DNA from: Vibrio penaeicida
GTDB taxonomy: Bacteria; Pseudomonadota; Gammaproteobacteria; Enterobacterales; Vibrionaceae
Direction: 5' to 3'
DNA: 64,000 nucleotides
NCBI RefSeq assembly: GCF_019977755.1
Contig: NZ_AP025144.1
Coordinates: forward strand, 3,844,001-3,908,000
Shown here: positions 29,132-38,842 of the stretch, piece after piece
Layout of the letters: the number at the start of each line of letters is the position of its first letter
How positions within the stretch are numbered: the first letter of the stretch is position 1
Made by a program: the position numbers and the translations under genes
The notes under the pieces: generated by a model
Told to the model about the DNA's origin: nothing
The model's database searches: none
The model's input: the letters and a program-made list of their open reading frames with translations, nothing else

Positions 29132-30091
29132 TTAACCGCGATAATTTTCTTGATTCTCTAGGAACCACTGGTAAGTCATAGTTAAACCATCTTCTAGGCT
29201 CGTCTTCGCTTTCCAGCCCAGACTCTTTAAACGAGATACATCCATTAACTTACGAGGGGTTCCGTCTGGTTTCGTAGTGTCAAATTCAATATCACCTTCA
29301 AAACCAACCACTTTTGCCACAGTTTCAACAAGTTCACGAATAGTACAATCCACACCTGTACCGACGTTTATGTGACTAAGCATTTCTTGCGTATTTTCTA
29401 AATACACTTCTTGAGCAAGATTCATTACATAAATCGAAGCTGCCGCCATATCATCCACATGTAAAAACTCTCGCATAGGTTTACCGCTACCCCACGCAAC
29501 AACTTTACTGTCACCATTCAATTTCGCTTCGTGGAAGCGACGCAACAACGCGGGAATAACGTGAGAATTTTGAGGATGAAAATTATCATTTTTACCATAC
29601 AAATTAGTTGGCATTACCGAGCGATAGTTGCGACCATATTGGCGATTATAAGACTCGCACATTTTGATACCTGCGATCTTAGCAATTGCGTAAGGCTCAT
29701 TGGTTTCTTCCAAAGTTCCAGTCAATAAAGAGTCTTCGCGCATCGGTTGCTGTGCAAACTTTGGATAAATACAAGATGAACCCAAGAACAGTAGATCTTG
29801 AACACCATAAAGATGTGCAGAGTGGATAATATTGTTTTGAATCGTCAAATTTTGGTAAATAAACTCAGCTGGGTACGTATTGTTAGCAACAATCCCGCCG
29901 ACTTTCGCAGCCGCAAGGTAAACTTGATCAATATGGTGAGTCGCAAAAAACTCCTCGACGGCTAGTGCATCCAACAAGTTAAGCTCACTACGATCTTTCG
30001 TAATAATTTCTACTGAGCAATCTTTAGATAATTGACGAACAATAGCAGACCCAACCATTCCCTTATGGCCAGCTACAAATACTCTTTTCAT
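29132..30091 (-). CDS. fcl: GDP-L-fucose synthase
   Basis: Fcl (WcaG) epimerises and reduces the Gmd product to GDP-L-fucose. The 319-residue SDR has [31 protein letters not shown], the [15 protein letters not shown] catalytic pair and [18 protein letters not shown], all Fcl hallmarks. The 83-bp gap after gmd contains a terminator-like hairpin. Confidence 0.95.
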   Translation of the reverse strand: MKRVFVAGHKGMVGSAIVRQLSKDCSVEIITKDRSELNLLDALAVEEFFATHHIDQVYLAAAKVGGIVANNTYPAEFIYQNLTIQNNIIHSAHLYGVQDLLFLGSSCIYPKFAQQPMREDSLLTGTLEETNEPYAIAKIAGIKMCESYNRQYGRNYRSVMPTNLYGKNDNFHPQNSHVIPALLRRFHEAKLNGDSKVVAWGSGKPMREFLHVDDMAAASIYVMNLAQEVYLENTQEMLSHINVGTGVDCTIRELVETVAKVVGFEGDIEFDTTKPDGTPRKLMDVSRLKSLGWKAKTSLEDGLTMTYQWFLENQENYRG

Positions 30092-30114
30092 ACTAGTACC
30101 GATAATATAAATAG

Positions 30115-30145
30115 AAAAAGCAGAGCCTGAAATGAGGAACTCTGC
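30115..30145 (-). terminator. Intrinsic terminator-like hairpin between gmd and fcl
   Basis: On the minus strand GCAGAG..CCT / AGG-CTCTGC forms a stem with a two-base bulge, followed by TTTTT. It lies inside an otherwise continuous operon, so it would need read-through, for example by RfaH-modified polymerase. Confidence 0.6.
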
Positions 30146-30174
30146 AATATAAACGAATCAGTATTACTGAATAA

Positions 30175-31281
30175 TTAGCTTTCTAGTGAGATCGCAACGT
30201 CAAAACCGTGCTCTTTGAGAACTGCGTGTTGTTTTGCCTTATCGATATCAGACGCAACCATTTCTGCACACATTTCTTCCACAGTGATCTCTGGAGTCCA
30301 GCCAAGCTTGGCTTTCGCTTTACTTGGGTCACCAAGTAGCGTCTCGACTTCCGCTGGACGGAAGAAGCGAGGGTTTACTTTTACAATGACATCGCCAACT
30401 TTCACTTTTGGTGCCTTTTCTGCATCAATAGCAACCACAGTAGCGATTTCATCAATACCTTCGCCGGAAAATTCAAGTTCGATCCCCGCTTCCTTCGCTG
30501 ACAAGCGAACAAACTCGCGCACAGAGATCTGTTTACCAGTAGCAATAACAAAATCTTCAGCCTGATCTTGTTGGAGCATCATCCATTGCATTCGAACGTA
30601 ATCCTTAGCATGCCCCCAGTCACGCAACGCATCCATGTTGCCAAGTTCTAGGCAAGATTCTAGACCTTGAGAAATGTTAGCGATCGCTCGAGTAATCTTA
30701 CGAGTTACAAAGGTTTCACCGCGACGTGGTGACTCGTGGTTAAACAAAATACCATTACATGCGTACATACCGTAAGATTCACGATAGTTAACCACAATCC
30801 AGTATGCATACATTTTAGCTACAGCGTATGGAGAGCGCGGATAAAAAGGCGTTGTTTCACGCTGAGGAATTTCACGAACCTCTCCGTAAAGCTCTGAAGT
30901 AGACGCTTGATAAAAACGGGTTTTCTTTTCTAGACCATTTATACGAATCGCTTCAAGAAGACGAAGAGTACCCATGCCATCTACATCGGCAACATATTCT
31001 GGTGATTCAAAAGAAACCGCCACGTGCGACATTGCGCCTAAGTTATAGATTTCATCAGGTTGAATTTCTTTAACCAATCGAATTAGGTTTGAAGAATCCG
31101 TTAGGTCGCCATAGTGCAGTTTAATATTTGCTCCATCATTTACTAGCATATCGATACGTTCTGTATTATATGATGATGCTCGACGAATAAGCCCATGAAC
31201 CTCATAGCCTTTTGCAACTAAAAGTTCAGCTAAATAAGAGCCGTCTTGACCTGTAATTCCTGTAATAAATGCAACGTTCAT
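30175..31281 (-). CDS. gmd: GDP-mannose 4,6-dehydratase
   Basis: Gmd converts GDP-D-mannose to GDP-4-keto-6-deoxymannose. The 368-residue SDR has [31 protein letters not shown], the [12 protein letters not shown]er/Glu region and [15 protein letters not shown] with the catalytic Tyr/Lys. [15 protein letters not shown] is a Gmd signature. With fcl next it commits mannose to L-fucose. Confidence 0.97.
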   Translation of the reverse strand: MNVAFITGITGQDGSYLAELLVAKGYEVHGLIRRASSYNTERIDMLVNDGANIKLHYGDLTDSSNLIRLVKEIQPDEIYNLGAMSHVAVSFESPEYVADVDGMGTLRLLEAIRINGLEKKTRFYQASTSELYGEVREIPQRETTPFYPRSPYAVAKMYAYWIVVNYRESYGMYACNGILFNHESPRRGETFVTRKITRAIANISQGLESCLELGNMDALRDWGHAKDYVRMQWMMLQQDQAEDFVIATGKQISVREFVRLSAKEAGIELEFSGEGIDEIATVVAIDAEKAPKVKVGDVIVKVNPRFFRPAEVETLLGDPSKAKAKLGWTPEITVEEMCAEMVASDIDKAKQHAVLKEHGFDVAISLES

Positions 31282-31303
31282 ATGATAAGAAACCTTTACC
31301 TTA

Positions 31304-32062
31304 TTAAATTTTATTTTTAGACAAAAAAATACGCTTAGAGAGAAAGTACAATGAAGATATTAGAAAACGAAGATTTCCTTTATGAACAAACTCCCTAAAG
31401 AAATAACTAGAAACACATGAGTAAGATAATGAGTTACCTTTAGATTGGGCGCTATGAACTCTATATTTCAACAAAGGAACGTCTAAGTTATGAAAACAAG
31501 CCCCAGACGAAATCAATCTAATCCATAAGTCATAATCCTGAGCGTACATCCCTCCTAAATAACCATTATTGTTAAGGATTATATCTCTTTTAATCATAAC
31601 TGAAGGATGACAAATAGGGTTACTTTTCAGTAATTTATTGGCAATATCTCGATGATTTACTGGATATTCCAAAACGCCTTTAGTTTCACCTTTCTCATCT
31701 ATAATTTCCACAAAACTACCTAAAACATCAATAGAAGGGTTTGCCTCTAGAAAACCAACTTGTTTTTCTAATCTTTCTGGTATGCAAATATCATCAGAAT
31801 CGATTCGAGCGACATACTTTCCATTGGCTTTAGATAAAGCAAGATTGAGGTTATAGTTAAGTTGGACAATATTACTTTCGAATACTCTTATGCGACAATC
31901 ATCATATTCATAAATGATATTTGCAGTATTATCACTAACCCCGTTAAGTACAATTAAAATTTCAAAATCTTCAAAAGTTTGGTTAAGTAAACTATCAACA
32001 GTCTCTTTTATAGTACTTTGAGCATTAGACGTACATAATATAAAACTAACTAACTTATCCAT
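31304..32062 (-). CDS. GT2 glycosyltransferase
   Basis: The 252-residue GT-A enzyme starts with [20 protein letters not shown] and has [20 protein letters not shown], the DxD metal motif with its ribose-side residues, then [12 protein letters not shown] and [11 protein letters not shown], the catalytic region. No trans-membrane helices are clear, though the C-terminus is basic and hydrophobic. Its start overlaps the upstream GT4 gene by 8 bp. Sugar specificity cannot be read; the operon supplies GDP-Man and GDP-Fuc. Confidence 0.85.
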   Translation of the reverse strand: MDKLVSFILCTSNAQSTIKETVDSLLNQTFEDFEILIVLNGVSDNTANIIYEYDDCRIRVFESNIVQLNYNLNLALSKANGKYVARIDSDDICIPERLEKQVGFLEANPSIDVLGSFVEIIDEKGETKGVLEYPVNHRDIANKLLKSNPICHPSVMIKRDIILNNNGYLGGMYAQDYDLWIRLISSGACFHNLDVPLLKYRVHSAQSKGNSLSYSCVSSYFFREFVHKGNLRFLISSLYFLSKRIFLSKNKI

Positions 32063-33164
32063 TTGTACTTTCCTGCTCTACATCTATGAGTCTTGCTACT
32101 TCGCTGATAAATTCATTTTGATTTTTTGATTCAGAGTGAAAATCTAGACAATATTCATAGCCAGTATCCGATAGTTTTTTTAAATATTCCTCATCAATCA
32201 TTAGTCTGTCTAAAACTCTGCGTAACCCTTCATAGTTATCATAAACAACTCCTCCTTTATATTCAGATATACACCCGGTATTTCTTGCTACAAACGGAGT
32301 TCCTTTAGAGAGCGACTCAATCAAACTTATGGGTTGGCACTCAGATTTTGAAGACAGCGCAACAATGGAGGCTTGTGAGACAATATCTATAATTTCCTCA
32401 TGTTTAATACCCACTTTAAACAGTACTTTCTTATCTGTATTCTTGAGAGTATTTTTCATTATTCTTAAATATTCATTATCTTCTTTACCAATTAATATTA
32501 AAGAAAATTCATCTAAGTTACTTTCCAGGAAAGCATTTAAAATTTCTTTCTCATTCTTCAATGAGGTAAAAGCCCCAACATGAACAATTTGTTTTTTTCT
32601 TGGAAAAGATAGCTTGTTTTTAAAAAAATGGTCAGGGACTGTATTACCAATTGTCACTTTTCGACATTTATTGGTTACGATTGAATCGTAAATAAGATTA
32701 TCTTCAAATCGATCTGTATCTTTCTTATCTGACAATACCACCAACAAATCAATTTCTTTTATATTTTTCTTAATGAAGTGGTTATAAAAAAACCACCTCA
32801 TAGAATATATTCTTGATTTGAAGTTATGTTTTACTCTTCTTGCTGTTCCATGTGACATGATGCATGTTTTAATTTCCTTATTGTTCTTTGATACTTTGTA
32901 TAATAATTTTATGCACCATGTATGCCAGCAATATGCAATTAAAAGATCAGGGTTTTCATCTGAAATAATACAATGAAGTGCTCTTGCTTTATCTTCCGGT
33001 ATAATGGTAACTTTCTCACCAAATAAGCTAACACTCCCAGCTTTATCTGTATAGACAGTTACATCATATCCTGTTTTAATAAGAGACTTAACATTATTTG
33101 AACATGCAAACCCGACGCCATTATTTTTCAAATAGTTAGGGGTGAGAACGATAACCTTTTTCAT
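32055..33164 (-). CDS. GT4 glycosyltransferase
   Basis: The 369-residue GT-B protein has TPNYLKNNGVGFACSNNVKS at the N-terminus, VHVGAFTSLKNEKEILNAF opening the donor domain, and SKSECQPISLIESLSKGTPF with the E-x7-E retaining motif. The ATG at 33164 overlaps the upstream stop as TAATG and has TTGGAAA before it; a TTG at 33176 is the alternative. It is part of the capsule operon; the donor is unknown. Confidence 0.85.
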   Translation of the reverse strand: MKKVIVLTPNYLKNNGVGFACSNNVKSLIKTGYDVTVYTDKAGSVSLFGEKVTIIPEDKARALHCIISDENPDLLIAYCWHTWCIKLLYKVSKNNKEIKTCIMSHGTARRVKHNFKSRIYSMRWFFYNHFIKKNIKEIDLLVVLSDKKDTDRFEDNLIYDSIVTNKCRKVTIGNTVPDHFFKNKLSFPRKKQIVHVGAFTSLKNEKEILNAFLESNLDEFSLILIGKEDNEYLRIMKNTLKNTDKKVLFKVGIKHEEIIDIVSQASIVALSSKSECQPISLIESLSKGTPFVARNTGCISEYKGGVVYDNYEGLRRVLDRLMIDEEYLKKLSDTGYEYCLDFHSESKNQNEFISEVARLIDVEQESTNG

Positions 33165-33799
33165 TATTTTTTCCAATGAATTTCTTTATTTAACCATGCA
33201 ATAACGTCGACAAATTTAAGATATTCTGCATACAAAGCAATCACGCCAATATTACCTTGATTACTATACTCTTCACAAAAAACTAAACTGTCTATATACT
33301 GATGATTTTTAGCACTAAAGATCATAGTATTATATTCAAGTGCATCAAGGTTTTTCATATTATCATATGTGGAAAAATCACGATCTGCCATTATAATATT
33401 TACATTCTCGAAGTTAACTCTCTTAGATCTATCCAACCATTTCTTACGTGCTAATTCAAATGAGTCATAATGCAAAAAGTGAATTTCTATATCCCCAGCA
33501 ATTAATCCGATCGGATAATCATTCCGACCATTCCATTTACTTATATGTATTTCCTCTATATCTTGACTTAAATAAAATTTCAAATTACTACATAATTTAA
33601 AGAAGTCTTCACCAAAGATAAAAAGACCAATAGTAGGTGTATTAAATGGGAGAGATAGATCTTTGTAAATAGCCCCCCCAATACAATTTTGGGAAATTAT
33701 AGTAAAGTTTTTATCTTCGACACGACTTAAATTAAGCTCTTTTATCCTAAGCCGATGCAAAATTTCATTTCTTATTCTTTTGACTATTCTCATGAACAT
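33164..33799 (-). CDS. DUF1919 family protein (exopolysaccharide-associated)
   Basis: The 211-residue protein matches the DUF1919 pattern: FTIISQNCIGGAIYKDLSLP, TPTIGLFIFGEDFFKLCSNL, and YPIGLIAGDIEIHFLHYDSF, followed by a positively charged KKWLDRSKRVNF region. Members occur in capsule and exopolysaccharide clusters, including Cap5/Eps loci, and may be transferases or modifying enzymes; the biochemical role is not established. The ATG at 33799 has GGAT upstream and lies 2 bp after the restored stop of the GT11 gene. Confidence 0.7.
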   Translation of the reverse strand: MFMRIVKRIRNEILHRLRIKELNLSRVEDKNFTIISQNCIGGAIYKDLSLPFNTPTIGLFIFGEDFFKLCSNLKFYLSQDIEEIHISKWNGRNDYPIGLIAGDIEIHFLHYDSFELARKKWLDRSKRVNFENVNIIMADRDFSTYDNMKNLDALEYNTMIFSAKNHQYIDSLVFCEEYSNQGNIGVIALYAEYLKFVDVIAWLNKEIHWKK

Positions 33800-33801
33800 A
33801 G

Positions 33802-34609
33802 TTAATTATCCATCAATATCCAAGAATCTAAGTAGTGATTAGACTCTCTATTATTATAATAATGTTTCGGGCAATAAACCACTGCATCACTTAACAAAGT
33901 ACGCCCATTGACTAAACGTACTATTGGCAATGCAAATTTCGTGCGCTTTACTAATTAGAAAAACATCCAAATAAGCTAAAGAACCTATATTATGTTCTAT
34001 ATAAACAGTATCTTCAGGGAAAATTTTTGAACTTCGACACCATGCAGTATCATTTGAAAATACATATATTTTATTCGCACTGCTATGGTTAATAACTGAC
34101 TGATAATATTGAGAAGAACACTGTGAAAAATAACTATTTTCAGGAAGAGAATAATCTCCTTTCCGAACATGTATGCATAACGAATGATTATCACTAATTT
34201 CTCTTGTAATATCGAGGTTTACCTGATCAATCTTATCCGGGTTTATCTTAATCTTTTTAGCTATATTTTTTGCTTGTTCAACATTTTGAAAATATCCATA
34301 TTTTATGTCGATAATTCCATTATTTTCATCATCATATAACAAAAACAATCTACTACCTGATATCGCTTTCAACACTTTGTGTAATATGACTAAAACAAAG
34401 GTCAAATAACTAAATTTTGTTTTAATGCATTTCCCCTCAAAAAGAAAGTTGCCCAATTCGTAATTTACAGGTCTTTGCTTAAGAACATACTTTTGAAACC
34501 AAGTAGATTGTACTATTGACACATCAACCTCTTTTGCACCAATAGAACTGTACGCCTCTGATAACTGAAAAAGCTGGTTTCCTAACCCCCCATTAAGAAT
34601 TACTCTCAT
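33802..34609 (-). pseudogene. GT11 alpha-1,2-fucosyltransferase-like, 3'-terminal frameshift
   Basis: The N-terminal 230 residues show the GT11 pattern: NGGLGNQLFQLSEAYS, CIHVRKGDYSLP (the HxRxGDY block), VFSNDTAWC and IANSTFSQWAYF. The current frame stops at 33887, but one base later the frame continues as LLSDAVVYCPKHYYNN and ends at 33802, as expected for the family C-terminus. Removing one A from AAA at 33896-33898 joins them (WAYLLSDAVVY). Product would be about 268 residues. gmd and fcl supply GDP-L-fucose in the same operon. AGGAAGG precedes the ATG. Loss of the last 30 residues may or may not inactivate it. Confidence 0.8.
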
Positions 34610-35764
34610 TTTTCCTTCCTTTAAAATAAATACACGATGTAATCAAGTAACATAAAGAAGCTGCTGATATTACAAACTCAACCTTCACCGTTAAATAATA
34701 AGTTGCAATTACAACAAGTAATGTAATAGTGTTTAATACAGATTGAAGATTAAAGTTACCTTGAACATTCATCACAACGCTAAAAATATCTTTTACTTGC
34801 ATAGTCAAATAAAGAAAAACCATAAATATCAGATAACTCGGTTCAATAAACTTTCCGCTATAAACTTCAACAATAAAAGGTGAAATATAATATATTAACA
34901 TAGACCAAGTTATAACTGTAATAACTAACAAAAAATCAATATGATTACTATTTTGACTATCTTTACTATATGACATCCATAAAATAGGAGCAATTGATGA
35001 AAACAACTGAAGGGGGAAGAATATAAATCTTTGATATAGGTTTAATTCACCGTAGTTTTGATAACCTAGCAGCTTGACCAAAGTAAAATTAAATACAATC
35101 ATTAACGCTACTGAAGAACATTGAGCAAGAAGACAATTCACATCTCTCTTATCAACTATTTCGAACACTTTAGTACTAACATTAGACTTCATACTGTTAA
35201 CAAATATTTTGAAACTTTTATACGGAGCATAATACATCGAAGAAAACAATCTATTTAAACTCCACAGAGAAGCAACAACATATATATTAGATTCAAAAAA
35301 ATCAAGATTAATGTTAAGACTACTGTTACTAATATAGAAACTAACTCAAATATCCTATACCTTACACTCTGATGTTTATAGTCAAAGTATGTTGAGGTAA
35401 CCGGAGATAATATAGATAGCATTGATATTGACAGGAATAATAGCATTTCAAGTTTATTTAATGCTAAACCTAAAAATATCATCAATATTGCAACAACAAC
35501 TAAAATATACAGTGATTTAGAATATGCATTTTGGTATAGATTTATAGATTTATAATTATTGGCATTGGAGAGTTCATGCCTAAATGAAGCTGTAATCCCA
35601 CTTTGAAATATTCCGGCATAACTCAATAGTGATAATAAAAAAACGTAGAGACCAAAACTATCACTATCATAACTTCTAACAATTATTGCTGGTAATATAA
35701 ATGAGATGAGAATTTGAAGAATCTTAATTCCCCAAACTGAAGTAATTATTTTTAACATATTCAT
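34593..35764 (-). pseudogene. wzx: Wzx-type flippase, frameshifted
   Basis: Two frames form one polytopic membrane protein of about 390 residues. The first (ATG 35764) has helices from ITSVWGIKILQILISFILP onward and the early Wzx pattern with SGITASFRHEL. The second contains NCLLAQCSSVALMIVFNFTL and further helices to the C-terminus. They switch at a run of seven A on the plus strand (35295-35301): one more base gives LILIFFESNIYVVASLW and joins the parts. Wzx flips lipid-linked repeat units across the inner membrane. The start overlaps the wzy end and the stop overlaps the GT11 start, as in an intact operon. Translation or transcription slippage on this tract could still give some product. 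Confidence 0.8.
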
Positions 35765-36917
35765 CTTTATTCTCATAACCACGAGAAATACAAAAAGCAA
35801 ATACCATCCAAAATGGTTGATAAATAAGAAGCCCCAAAAACACACTTCCAATCATAAATACTAATGTAGACAACACTTCTATTTTATCTCTACGATAAAA
35901 GCAATAAACTAACAAAATAGAAAATATAGTAAAAGCTATGATTCCATACGAACTAAGAACTTCAATATATAAATTATGAGGTCCCATCTTAAGTCCATCG
36001 ACTAATACTTTAGAGTCAGATATACTATTACCAAAAAAAACCGAATCATCTATTTTATTTAATTGAGCTTTAATTATCTCCAATCTCTGTTGAGATGACG
36101 AGTTGGCATTAGTACTCCTTGCCTCACTTATATAGTTATAAGCCATTGGAATTAAAGATACAGTAACTATTAATATAATTATCGCACGAAAAGTCTTCTT
36201 ATTATTAACAAGGTTACTTATAATTAAATATCCACCACCTAACACAATAGCAATAATAGTTCCTCTTGACATCGTCAATAAAAAACAGACAAAAACGAAT
36301 ACAAACCATAATAGCGTTTTCATCTCAAAGTTTTTACTTAAGATACGCATCATTAATAAAGCCACTCCTGGCATCATTACATAAGCAAAATAATTAGGAT
36401 CTCCATTCAAAGGGCTTACTCTAAACATGATATTTCCCTCTGATGCACGTAAAAAAGTTGAATACTCTATACCAAAAAAAACATCACCAAGGAAAAACAC
36501 ACTAATTAATTGAAGCACAACTAAGCAAGAAGCTAGCTTTGACACATCAACGAATACATCTTCGATATATTTTTTAATTCTAAATCTATCTACTAATGCC
36601 ACAAAACAAGTTATTACAAGTATCCCTCTTACTACATTAATCTCATAAGACACATTCACACTTTTAATATTATAAATTATAACTAAAAGAACATAAGAAA
36701 TTAATAAAAATAAAATAAAATAATATTTTATTTTGACTCTTATTATGAAAAATAGAATTAATATAAATATATTTGCTAGTGTTGTTAGCGTAATACTTGG
36801 CAAACCCGACAACAAGTTTTTTAGAGGAATAGCATAAACTAAACAAGAATAGATATTTAAAGAAATAGCGAACTTCGCTAATGTTTCTAACTTAACTTTA
36901 CCTTTTTCAAACATCAT
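35724..36917 (-). CDS. wzy: Wzy-type polysaccharide polymerase
   Basis: The 397-residue protein is mostly hydrophobic with about 10-12 predicted membrane helices. It has the O-antigen ligase/polymerase (PF04932) pattern: a large periplasmic loop with SPLNGDPNYFAYVMMPG and later GPHNLYIEVLSSYGIIAF. Position between wzz remnants and wzx supports polymerase over ligase, and a separate WaaL-type ligase is present at 55.4 kb. The ATG at 36917 overlaps the stop of the wzz relic as ATGA, so the pair was once translationally coupled. Strongly A+T-rich, usual for wzy. Confidence 0.82.
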   Translation of the reverse strand: MMFEKGKVKLETLAKFAISLNIYSCLVYAIPLKNLLSGLPSITLTTLANIFILILFFIIRVKIKYYFILFLLISYVLLVIIYNIKSVNVSYEINVVRGILVITCFVALVDRFRIKKYIEDVFVDVSKLASCLVVLQLISVFFLGDVFFGIEYSTFLRASEGNIMFRVSPLNGDPNYFAYVMMPGVALLMMRILSKNFEMKTLLWFVFVFVCFLLTMSRGTIIAIVLGGGYLIISNLVNNKKTFRAIIILIVTVSLIPMAYNYISEARSTNANSSSQQRLEIIKAQLNKIDDSVFFGNSISDSKVLVDGLKMGPHNLYIEVLSSYGIIAFTIFSILLVYCFYRRDKIEVLSTLVFMIGSVFLGLLIYQPFWMVFAFCISRGYENKDEYVKNNYFSLGN

Positions 36918-37196
36918 CTATTCAACTCTCTATTTCCCCTTAAAATTTGACTCAATATCACTATTGCCATACTAAAAATAAAACCAAAAATGGGAATTAA
37001 TGCGCATATAGCAACTCTTTTTAGTCCAAACTTCAATTCAGGGATAACTGCTGGACCTACAACTTTAAAAACAAACTCTTCTTGCACTTCAGCTAACATT
37101 AAACTTTTTGTTTGCCCTTCAACTCTACATATCAGCAACAGCGTTTTTTTGTAGCTGAGTATTCAGATAGGCTAGGTTTTGTGAAGTTTCAGCAAT
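36914..37196 (-). pseudogene. 3' relic of a second wzz
   Basis: From 37196 the minus strand codes SIAETSQNLAYLNTQLQKNA, then a stop and a short deletion, then VEGQTKSLMLAEVQEEFVFK and a C-terminal membrane helix (CALIPIFGFIFSMAIVIL). It is clearly homologous to, but diverged from, the C-terminus of the full wzz at 38843-39841. It is cut by the IS3 element at its 5' side. It is not functional alone; it marks where a wzz from another lineage joined this wzy. Confidence 0.85.
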
Positions 37197-37226
37197 TGAT
37201 CTGCTCCAGCCAGACTGGACAGCGCA

Positions 37227-38078
37227 TTAAGCGACATTTTGCTGTTCAAAGTTAACTGGGCTTAGATACCCAAGGGCACTGTGCCTTCTTGTTCGATTAT
37301 AATCAACTTCGATGTACTCAAAAAGTGCTTGGCGCATCTCTTCTTGCGTCATTATCGGCTCGTATTGGACGGCTTCTACTTTCATTGAGTGGAAAAAGCT
37401 TTCAACACAAGCGTTATCCCAACAATTTCCCTTCCTACTCATACTTTGTTTTAGATTATGGGCTGCAAATAAGTCTCGGTAGTCTTTTGAACAATACTGG
37501 CTACCTCTATCGCTATGGATAATCACCCCTTCTGGCATACCTCTGCGGAATAATGCCATTGATAGCGCATCACAGACCAGAGTCGCCGTCATTCTAGTGT
37601 TCATTGACCAACCAACGACTTGCCGTGAGTATAAGTCGATTACAACAGCTAAATACATCCAACCTTCGCTTGTCGCTAGATAGGTGATATCTCCAGCCCA
37701 TTTTTGATTCGGTGCTGTCGCATTAAAGTCTTGTTCAAGCAAGTTCGGGGAAACAGGAAGCTTATGCTTACTGTCTGTCGTACATTTAAACTTACGGGCG
37801 GCTTTCGCGACTAAGCTCTGGCGTTTCATGCTCGCAGCAATGGTTTTTACATCGTGCTTATTCCCATTTTCTTCAAGTTCTTTTTGAATACGCCTTGCAC
37901 CATCGCGTTCCTTTTTATTAGCAAAGACTTCTAGAACCTTGCTATCAAGCTGCTTGCGGTGCTCGTTGCGTTGAGTGACTTTATGGCGATGATTAATCCA
38001 GTAATAAAACCCACTTCGAGAAACCCCAAACACCTTAGCCATACGGACAATCCTATATTGCATCAGGTGTTCGAGCAT
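37227..38078 (-). CDS. IS3-family transposase OrfB (integrase domain)
   Basis: The rve-type DDE domain is complete: WAGDITYLATSEGWMYLAVV gives the first Asp, VIIHSDRGSQYCS the second, and NACVESFFHSMKVE the Glu. An N-terminal HTH_21-like segment has FGVSRSGFYYW. It is in the -1 frame to OrfA. The -1 frame is open from an A6G run (plus strand 38127-38132) through KVDCYEFMLEHL, so the active product is probably an OrfAB fusion made by programmed frameshifting. Confidence 0.93.
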   Translation of the reverse strand: MLEHLMQYRIVRMAKVFGVSRSGFYYWINHRHKVTQRNEHRKQLDSKVLEVFANKKERDGARRIQKELEENGNKHDVKTIAASMKRQSLVAKAARKFKCTTDSKHKLPVSPNLLEQDFNATAPNQKWAGDITYLATSEGWMYLAVVIDLYSRQVVGWSMNTRMTATLVCDALSMALFRRGMPEGVIIHSDRGSQYCSKDYRDLFAAHNLKQSMSRKGNCWDNACVESFFHSMKVEAVQYEPIMTQEEMRQALFEYIEVDYNRTRRHSALGYLSPVNFEQQNVA

Positions 38079-38092
38079 AAACTCATAGCAAT

Positions 38093-38377
38093 CTACTTTA
38101 GATTTTTCGCGAAGTAGGTGGCGGCCTTTTTTACGATATCTAGCTCTTCAGCTTGCTCAGCCAATAATCGTTTGAGTTTGGCATTTTCAGTGGCGAGTTC
38201 TCTTTCTCTATCACTGATTTTCGCGTCTTTTTTAACGGCTTTACGCCATGCATAGATTTGAGATTCATATAACGATAGCTGTCGTGCCGCAGCAGTGACA
38301 CCGACTTTCTCTGCTAACTTAAGCGCTTCGGCTTTAAATTCGGGAGCATGTTTGATTCGTGTTTTCTTAGTTGTCAT
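38093..38377 (-). CDS. IS3-family OrfA (HTH DNA-binding protein)
   Basis: The 94-residue protein has an N-terminal helix-turn-helix (APEFKAEALKLAEKVGVTAA) and a C-terminal leucine-zipper-like heptad region (ERELATENAKLKRLLAEQAE). It binds IS ends and supplies the N-terminus of the fused transposase. The ATG at 38377 gives the usual MTTKKTRIKH start; another ATG lies three codons upstream. Confidence 0.9.
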   Translation of the reverse strand: MTTKKTRIKHAPEFKAEALKLAEKVGVTAAARQLSLYESQIYAWRKAVKKDAKISDRERELATENAKLKRLLAEQAEELDIVKKAATYFAKNLK

Positions 38378-38439
38378 TGTCCACATCGTTAGTGATTGTA
38401 CTCACTTAACGCAATATCCAAAACTGATGGTGCGGATCA

Positions 38440-38660
38440 CTTTGAAAAACTCCAAATACCTTAGCCATATGGGCAAAATTGAAGTACGGTGGGTAATCGA
38501 CCATAATTTCGTCGCGATCTACTTTAGATTCTTCTCGAACTAAGTGGCAGCTTTTCTACTATTTAGCTCCTCAGCTTTCAATTCAGGAGAATGAATAATT
38601 TTTTCTAGTCTGTCATGATTCACTTAACTCAGTAACTAAAACTACTGTGGCAAATAGTCC
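38440..38660 (-). mobile_element. Relic of a second, related IS3 element
   Basis: The bases next to the intact IS align with its own orfB start, orfA/B junction and orfA ends: CCAAATACCTTAGCCAT against CCAAACACCTTAGCCAT at 38026-38043, TCTACTTTAGATTCTT against TCTACTTTAGATTTTT, TAGCTCCTCAGCTTT against TAGCTCTTCAGCTTG, and TTCAATTCAGGAGAATG against TTAAATTCGGGAGCATG. Middle parts of orfA are deleted and the reading frames are broken. The intact copy appears to have entered this older copy. Confidence 0.75.
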
Positions 38661-38842
38661 ATCGATGAAGTTTTTGGTGACTTAGAACAAGTCGTTGTTA
38701 ACTTGTCTTTGTAATGACATATTGCCCTCACAGCTCTAAATCAATCCGTTGATATCGTTAATATCTGCGAATGATGAAAGTCTTTCACGCTTTAGAAGTG
38801 TATGAATGGGTATGCTATCAATTTCTACACCTCCCTGAATCT
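38661..38842. other. Unassigned sequence between the IS3 relic and wzz
   Basis: No complete gene is visible in these 182 bp. On the minus strand short fragments such as IDSIPIHTLLKRERLSS and MSLQRQVNNDLF read open for 20-30 residues, which may be remains of a lost gene or IS; no match is claimed. Confidence 0.4.

Larger units (their letters stand above)
37197..38439 (-). mobile_element. IS3-family insertion sequence, apparently intact
   Basis: The 1243-bp element carries OrfA and OrfB and has imperfect terminal inverted repeats of about 38 bp starting TGATC(T/C)GC at each end. The flanking triplets (AAT and CTT) differ, so no target duplication is present: the element was not left by a simple insertion here, or one flank was later deleted. 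The right flank runs straight into an older IS3 relic. Confidence 0.9.

Noticed and set aside
37138..37226. Possible short separate gene for a small Wzz-like protein from 37138.
   Set aside because: The start codon is an artefact of a stop and deletion; the upstream bases still code diverged wzz sequence, so it is a relic and not a small gene.
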